A stretch of 11,482 nucleotides of DNA from Candidatus Hydromicrobium americanum (GTDB lineage Bacteria; Actinomycetota; Humimicrobiia; Humimicrobiales; Humimicrobiaceae): positions 1 through 11,482 of the forward strand of contig PEXF01000028.1 in NCBI GenBank assembly GCA_002779205.1, in the 5' to 3' direction. Below are positions 8,045 through 11,482 of this stretch, piece after piece (position 1 is the first letter of the stretch; each line of letters starts with the position of its first letter). The translations under genes and the position numbers were made by a program. Below the pieces are notes generated by a model. It searched no databases. It saw only the letters and a program-made list of their open reading frames with translations, and was not told the origin of the DNA.

Positions 8045-8698
8045 ATGGGACTGATAGCTGAATTAAAAGACCTTGTAAAATCTGCAAGAGAAAGGGATCC
8101 GGCTGCAGTAAGCACCTTAGAAATTTTGTTTACTTATTCCGGGGTGCATGCGGTTATAAATCATAGAATTGCTCACTGGCTTTACAAGCGGAGAGTACCT
8201 TTTATTCCTCGCTGGATATCCCAGTTCAGTAAATTCCTTACCGGGATTGAGATTCATCCTGGAGCAAAAATTGGCAAGGGGTTCTTTATAGACCATGGTA
8301 TGGGGGTAGTAATAGGAGAAACTTCAGAAATTGGTGATGGTGTTACCTTATATCAGGGAGTAACTTTAGGTGGAACCGGAAAAGAAAAGGGCAAGCGTCA
8401 CCCTACAGTTGGAAATAATGTAGTTATATCCGCAGGAGCAAAAGTACTGGGTTCGATTGAAATTGGAAATGATGTAATTATCGGAGCAGGAGCGGTAGTT
8501 ATAAATTCTGTCCCTGAGAGGTGCACGGTGGTAGGTGTCCCGGGAAGGATTGTAAAAATTGGAGGGGAAAAGGTACTTTCAGACGAATTTCACAGAATGA
8601 ATTTACCCGACCCTGTAAGTGATATTTTAAGTGACTGTTGCGCCAGGATAGATTTTCTGGAAAAGGAATTAAAAAAGATTAAAAAAGAAAAAAGGTAA
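8045..8698 (+). CDS. cysE: CysE, serine O-acetyltransferase
   Basis: Acetylates L-serine with acetyl-CoA to O-acetylserine, the first step of cysteine synthesis. The 217 residues match the short Bacillota form rather than the longer E. coli one. After an N-terminal helical part there is a left-handed beta-helix of hexapeptide repeats from about 68 to 170. Active-site histidines are H84 in IDHGMGVVIGE and H119 in GKRHPTVG; E69 in GIEIHPGA sits where E. coli has Asp143, as in other Bacillota. The TGKEKGKRHP loop (111-120) is intact. The last 15-20 residues are a lysine-rich helix. The ribosome site is weak (GGTCGAG before the ATG), so coupling with gltX, 15 nt upstream, is plausible. Placement before cysS links cysteine supply to its charging. 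Confidence 0.95.
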   Translation: MGLIAELKDLVKSARERDPAAVSTLEILFTYSGVHAVINHRIAHWLYKRRVPFIPRWISQFSKFLTGIEIHPGAKIGKGFFIDHGMGVVIGETSEIGDGVTLYQGVTLGGTGKEKGKRHPTVGNNVVISAGAKVLGSIEIGNDVIIGAGAVVINSVPERCTVVGVPGRIVKIGGEKVLSDEFHRMNLPDPVSDILSDCCARIDFLEKELKKIKKEKR

Positions 8699-8759
8699 TA
8701 TCCGCAGTGGGATAATCCCGGCCGCACCGGTCTTAAATAATTAAAATCAATAGTAATCT
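8699..8759. other. GC-rich structured patch in the cysE-cysS gap
   Basis: Positions 8702-8730 are strikingly GC-rich compared with everything around them. GGG (8709-8711) can pair with CCC (8717-8719) across ATAAT, and CCGG (8718-8721) can pair with CCGG (8727-8730) across CCGCA. The two helices share bases 8718-8719, so they exclude each other in part. CCGCA also occurs twice as a direct repeat (8702-8706 and 8722-8726). No run of T follows, so it is not a simple terminator. I see none of the conserved T-box bases that precede some cysES operons. Function unknown. Confidence 0.4.
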
Positions 8760-8779
8760 GGATACTGGAGGATACTGGT
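8760..8779 (+). repeat. Tandem 10-nt duplication forming the cysS ribosome site
   Basis: GGATACTGGA (8760-8769) is followed at once by GGATACTGGT (8770-8779), nine of ten bases identical. The Shine-Dalgarno core GGAGG (8767-8771) exists only at the junction between the copies, 6 nt before the GTG start of cysS at 8778. The second copy supplies the first two bases of that GTG. This supports GTG as the true start. Confidence 0.7.
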
Positions 8780-10280
8780 GAGTTTGAAGGTATATAATAC
8801 TTTGCACCGGAAAAAAGAATTATTCGAACCGATAGAAAAAGGCAAAGTCAGGATGTATGTTTGCGGTCCTACGGTTTATAACTACATATCTATCGGTAAT
8901 TCCAGACCAATCGTAGTCTTCAATATGGTCAGAAATTATCTGCAGTTTTCAGGTTATAAAGTGGAATACATCCAGAATATTACAGATGTTGAAGACAAGA
9001 TAATAAAAAAGGCGGATGAGGAGAAAGTAGATTATAAAGTCATAACCACCAGATACATCAAAGCTTTCCTGGAGGATGTTAAAAATCTTGAAGTTGGGGG
9101 ATTCAACAAGATGCCCCTGGCAACAGAAATGATTGCAGAGATAATAGATATTATAAAAAAGATCATCGAAAATGGTTATGGTTATGTAGTAGATGGTAAT
9201 GTTTATTTTGAAGTCAGTAAATTCCCGGCCTACGGAAAACTCTCAGGGCAGAATATCAGCGAGATGAAGGATACCGAGGATAATAGTTTTGAAAAAAGAA
9301 ATAAAATTGATTTTGCCCTATGGAAAAAAGCCAAAGAAGGCGAACCTTTCTGGGACAGTCCCTGGGGCAGGGGAAGGCCGGGCTGGCATATTGAATGCTC
9401 TGCAATGTCAACTACTCTACTGGATCGGAATATTGATATCCACGGCGGGGGAATAGACTTGATATTTCCCCACCATGAAAATGAAATTGCACAATCGGAA
9501 GCTGCTTTTCCCGGGGAAGGGGATTTTGTCAGGTACTGGATGCATAATGGTATGATTGAGGTAAAGTCAGGAAAAATGTCAAAGTCACTGGGACTTAAAA
9601 AAAATTGGATTTTAAAAAATCTGCTTAAGAGTTATTCTCCTGATACAATAAAAATGTACATACTTTCCACACATTACAGAAGTCCTCTGGAGTTCAGCAT
9701 GGAAAAGCTGGAAGAGGCAGAGAAAGCTCTGGAAAAGATTACCAATACCCTTAAAAATATCAAATTTTTAATAGAGCAGAAAGAGGGTTTATCAGACGGG
9801 GAAACCGGGGGGAAAGCTGACATGCAGGTTATATCCAGGCTGGGTACCTTTGCCAGGAAGTTTGAAGTTAATTTTAAGAATTCTATGGATGATGACTTTA
9901 ATTCTGCCAGGGCAATTGGGGATATCTTTGAATTCATAAAAAATATAAATAACATTATACAAAAACCAGATTTTAAAAATAATGCCTCTTTAAAAAAGAG
10001 CCTGAGCGGCGCCTACATAAAGATAAAAGAGCTGGGTCTTGTCCTGGGGTTAAATTTTATAAAGGAAGTTTCAAGAATATCGGAAGATATAGAGACCAGA
10101 ATAGAAATGACAAAAGAAGAGATAGAAAAACTGATAACGGAAAGGGAGGCTGCCAGGAAGAATAAGGATTATAAGAAAGCTGATGAGATCAGGAATTATC
10201 TGTACAGTATGGGTATTATACTGGAAGATAGAAAAGAAGGCACCCTCTGGGAACTGAAGGATAATAGAGATGAGAAGTAA
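8778..10280 (+). CDS. cysS: CysS, cysteinyl-tRNA synthetase
   Basis: Class Ia synthetase that charges tRNA(Cys). The 500 residues are somewhat longer than the roughly 460-470 of B. subtilis. Zinc ligands that select cysteine are present: C29 in MYVCGPT, C207 in HIECSAM, and H232 and E236 in FPHHENEIAQS. The KMSKS loop is exact (266-270). The signature that should read HIGH or HIGN is SIGN (38-41) in the context YNYISIGNSRP, so its first histidine is replaced by serine and the last by asparagine; only the Asn is common. The helical C-terminal region (about 310-485) includes EAARKNKDYKKADEIRN and the usual ending EGTLWELK. GTG at 8778 is chosen because GGAGG lies 6 nt upstream and the N-terminus matches the family. 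It is the last gene of the plus-strand block. Confidence 0.95.
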   Translation: MSLKVYNTLHRKKELFEPIEKGKVRMYVCGPTVYNYISIGNSRPIVVFNMVRNYLQFSGYKVEYIQNITDVEDKIIKKADEEKVDYKVITTRYIKAFLEDVKNLEVGGFNKMPLATEMIAEIIDIIKKIIENGYGYVVDGNVYFEVSKFPAYGKLSGQNISEMKDTEDNSFEKRNKIDFALWKKAKEGEPFWDSPWGRGRPGWHIECSAMSTTLLDRNIDIHGGGIDLIFPHHENEIAQSEAAFPGEGDFVRYWMHNGMIEVKSGKMSKSLGLKKNWILKNLLKSYSPDTIKMYILSTHYRSPLEFSMEKLEEAEKALEKITNTLKNIKFLIEQKEGLSDGETGGKADMQVISRLGTFARKFEVNFKNSMDDDFNSARAIGDIFEFIKNINNIIQKPDFKNNASLKKSLSGAYIKIKELGLVLGLNFIKEVSRISEDIETRIEMTKEEIEKLITEREAARKNKDYKKADEIRNYLYSMGIILEDRKEGTLWELKDNRDEK

Positions 10281-10378
10281 TTACGGTCAGATAGTCTTGT
10301 AATAATTTGACCTTTTAAGTCATAATATATTATTTTTTTGGATTTCTTCATTTTTGTTTTACAATTTGAACATTTCAT
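10196..10378 (-). CDS. Small CxxC fragment, possible remnant of a zinc-finger antitoxin-like protein
   Basis: An ATG at 10378 on the minus strand opens a 60-codon frame whose first 30 or so residues begin MKCSNCKTKMKKSKK and continue IIYYDLKGQII. The start MKCxxC, the lysines and the short strand resemble the N-terminus of YgiT/MqsA-type zinc-finger proteins, which then have a second CxxC. Here no second pair follows: the frame enters the 3' end of cysS in antisense and ends in low-complexity serine-rich sequence. The part outside cysS is only 10281-10378. It begins 22 nt after the stop of the interrupted membrane gene, with a weak AAGAG upstream. It could be a truncated remnant, a real small protein or chance; the YgiT comparison is an inference from a short stretch. 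Confidence 0.3.
   Translation of the reverse strand: MKCSNCKTKMKKSKKIIYYDLKGQIITRLSDRNYFSSLLSFSSQRVPSFLSSSIIPILYR
10285..10316 (+). terminator. Probable Rho-independent terminator after cysS
   Basis: GGTCAGAT (10285-10292) can pair with ATTTGACC (10305-10312), an 8-bp stem with one G-U pair and a 12-nt loop, followed at once by TTTT (10313-10316). It begins 5 nt after the cysS stop. The U-tract is short. No equivalent T run lies at the other end, so it would act on plus-strand transcripts only. A second, purely A/T palindrome at 10322-10333 followed by six more Ts (10334-10339) may assist. Confidence 0.5.
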
Positions 10379-10400
10379 AGTTTAAAATCTCTTGTAACTA

Positions 10401-10802
10401 TTATACACCGATGGTCCGCTCCTTAGGCAAACATCTAACAGCAAAAATTGCTGCTCCAATAAAAAATATGCCAATTGCTAAAGAAAGTAAAGCAACTATA
10501 GGCATAGGATATTTTGTGCAAAATTTCAGAACAAAATTCCAAGTTCCAGACACACTAGCAACTATAATAATTAAACTAATAATTTGTGGCTTTCTAAATG
10601 CCCAAAAAGATCAACCAACAAGTGCTAAAACACCCGTGGAAGCAATAGGCATTGATATAAATGTTAAAATAGCAGTTTGACTGGTTAATACTAAATCTTC
10701 ACCAACATAAAACTTTATGAATGCAAAATATGCTAAAATTGAAAGGCTCATTTTTATGCCCGAAGATAATTCAGCTGTAAACACCAAACTTAGATGGTTC
10801 AC
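10401..10802 (-). pseudogene. Small polytopic membrane protein interrupted by an in-frame TGA
   Basis: Read from a GTG at 10802 to TAA at 10403-10401, this minus-strand frame is 133 codons long with a single stop, TGA at 10613-10611 (codon 64). Both halves are strongly hydrophobic and coherent. Helices lie around codons 18-34 (MSLSILAYFAFIKF), 45-70 (TFISMPIASTGVLALV, then FWAF after the stop), 73-92 (IISLIIIVASVSG) and 101-126 (PIVALLSLAIGIFFIGAA), ending with a charged LPKERTIGV tail. The TGA falls inside predicted helix 2 and is one base from TGG. There is no good ribosome site at the GTG, nor at ATG 10751, so the N-terminus may be eroded. It follows the GH65 gene by 11 nt on the same strand, suggesting one transcript. 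I do not recognise the family. Confidence 0.55.
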
Positions 10803-10813
10803 TTTATTTAATA

Positions 10814-11482
10814 CTAATTACGCTTATCATATAATTTAATTTCTTTCCACTGTCCTACCTTAATAGAATACTCCTTTTTATAAACTAGAACCCTTATATG
10901 ATTTTCTTTATGGCTTTGTATTAAAATCCTTATTCTATCCCTGGTGATTTGTAGGTAATACCTTTTATGCTTAAAGGTGAGATTAAAGCTAATTTTCTGC
11001 CATGCTTGTGGTAAACAAGGATTAATACCAATGAGTTCATTTCGAAAATCTAAACCCGCATAGCAATTTAAAGTCATTAAAACTACTCCACCCATAACAC
11101 CAGTATGGATACCTTCTCCTGTGGTCCCGCATTGAATATCCCCATAATCACTATTTAAAGCCTTTAGATAGAATTCCCACTCAAGTCTTTCATCTCTTAT
11201 TAAATGGGCTAAATAAGAATGGACGATTAGACTTAAAGTAGAATCATGTGAGGTCCTCTTAATATAATAGTCAAAATTAACCTTTAAAGTATCCTCTCCT
11301 TTAGAATAACCCAGTTCATTAATTATATCTCCTACCTCATCTGAGGGTAAATTATAAAAGGTCATAAGAGTATCAGCCTGCTTGGAGATTTTATATTCAT
11401 CAGGTGAGATTCCCTCTGCCTTTAATAATCGTTCCATACGATTTACATTTCCCTTTTTGTTTATATACTTTTTCCAATCCAA
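10814..11482 (-). CDS. C-terminal part of a GH65-family disaccharide phosphorylase or hydrolase
   Basis: The last 222 codons of a minus-strand gene whose 5' part lies beyond the right edge; the first codon in view, TTG, is internal. GH65 enzymes cleave alpha-glucosides such as maltose, trehalose or kojibiose, usually with phosphate, and are typically about 750-800 residues. Visible signatures, numbered within this fragment: KQAD (34-37), RTSHDSTLS (76-84), LNSDYGDIQ (109-117) and GTTGEGIHTGVMGG (119-132), followed by CYAGLDFRNELIGINPCLP and the C-terminal beta-sandwich domain. The residue before GTT is Cys118, where relatives usually have Gly. The general acid and most of the (alpha/alpha)6 barrel are outside the window, so substrate cannot be assigned. 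The wording of the RTSH and GGTT motifs recalls the subgroup often paired with or fused to beta-phosphoglucomutase, but this is only an impression. Confidence 0.87.
   Translation of the reverse strand: MDWKKYINKKGNVNRMERLLKAEGISPDEYKISKQADTLMTFYNLPSDEVGDIINELGYSKGEDTLKVNFDYYIKRTSHDSTLSLIVHSYLAHLIRDERLEWEFYLKALNSDYGDIQCGTTGEGIHTGVMGGVVLMTLNCYAGLDFRNELIGINPCLPQAWQKISFNLTFKHKRYYLQITRDRIRILIQSHKENHIRVLVYKKEYSIKVGQWKEIKLYDKRN

Noticed and set aside
8699..8777. T-box leader before cysS
   Set aside because: The spacer is only 79 nt and lacks the conserved T-box core and a terminator; the cys T-box known in B. subtilis lies before cysE, where the gap here is only 15 nt.
10400..10430. Minus-strand TATAAT (10405-10400) with TTGCCT upstream as a promoter for the CxxC fragment
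   Set aside because: The spacer is 19 nt and the -35 match is 4 of 6; it also overlaps the end of the membrane frame. Not strong enough to annotate.
10611..10613. Alternative genetic code (TGA as Trp or Gly)
   Set aside because: Nine intact genes in the window contain no internal TGA, Trp is encoded by TGG and clpC ends with TGA at the normal family length.
10411..10680. 89-codon plus-strand frame downstream of cysS
   Set aside because: It is antisense to the coherent hydrophobic minus-strand membrane frame, has no ribosome site and no recognisable motif.
1..11482. CRISPR array, insertion sequence, tRNA or rRNA
   Set aside because: No regularly spaced repeats, transposase motifs, terminal inverted repeats or cloverleaf-like sequences were seen on reading through; a systematic covariance search was not possible.

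Overview
The window is AT-rich bacterial DNA. It carries a tightly packed, nine-gene, plus-strand block in an order typical of low-GC Bacillota: mcsA-mcsB-clpC-disA-ispD-ispF-gltX-cysE-cysS. This is the cluster that in Bacillus subtilis reads ctsR-mcsA-mcsB-clpC-radA-disA-yacL-ispD-ispF-gltX-cysE-cysS-mrnC. The organism is therefore probably a Bacillota or an uncultivated lineage with Bacillota-like gene order. The sequence alone does not allow a safer name. Two genes of the canonical order, radA and yacL, are missing, and the synteny ends at the stop codon of cysS.

Layout. Positions 5-4082 hold the protein quality-control genes: the zinc-finger/UVR adaptor McsA, the protein-arginine-kinase homologue McsB and the AAA+ unfoldase ClpC. 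They are translationally linked: mcsA and mcsB overlap by 11 nt, and mcsB and clpC abut. Positions 4096-5205 encode DisA, the c-di-AMP synthase and DNA-integrity scanner. Positions 5290-6511 encode IspD and IspF of the MEP isoprenoid pathway. Positions 6545-10280 encode GltX, CysE and CysS: glutamyl-tRNA synthetase, the first committed step of cysteine synthesis, and cysteinyl-tRNA synthetase. A hairpin followed by TTTT just after cysS probably ends the transcript.

From about 10,300 onward the character changes and genes run on the minus strand. The C-terminal 222 residues of a GH65-family disaccharide phosphorylase/hydrolase enter from the right edge. Next comes a small four-helix membrane-protein gene interrupted by one in-frame TGA. 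Last is a short Cys-x-x-Cys fragment that runs into the 3' end of cysS. This looks like an accessory, partly decaying carbohydrate-related segment placed at the end of the conserved block.

The most notable observation is in McsB. The overall fold and most nucleotide-contacting arginines are kept, but several canonical phosphagen-kinase active-site residues are replaced (Cys to Ser171, Arg to Asn211, Glu to Gly216). Meanwhile the partner McsA has all eight zinc cysteines, and ClpC keeps both glutamates that dock phosphoarginine. This suggests a weakened or repurposed arginine kinase, perhaps a pseudokinase adaptor. CysS also lacks both histidines of its HIGH signature (it reads SIGN). I found no CRISPR array, insertion sequence, rRNA or tRNA gene in the window.
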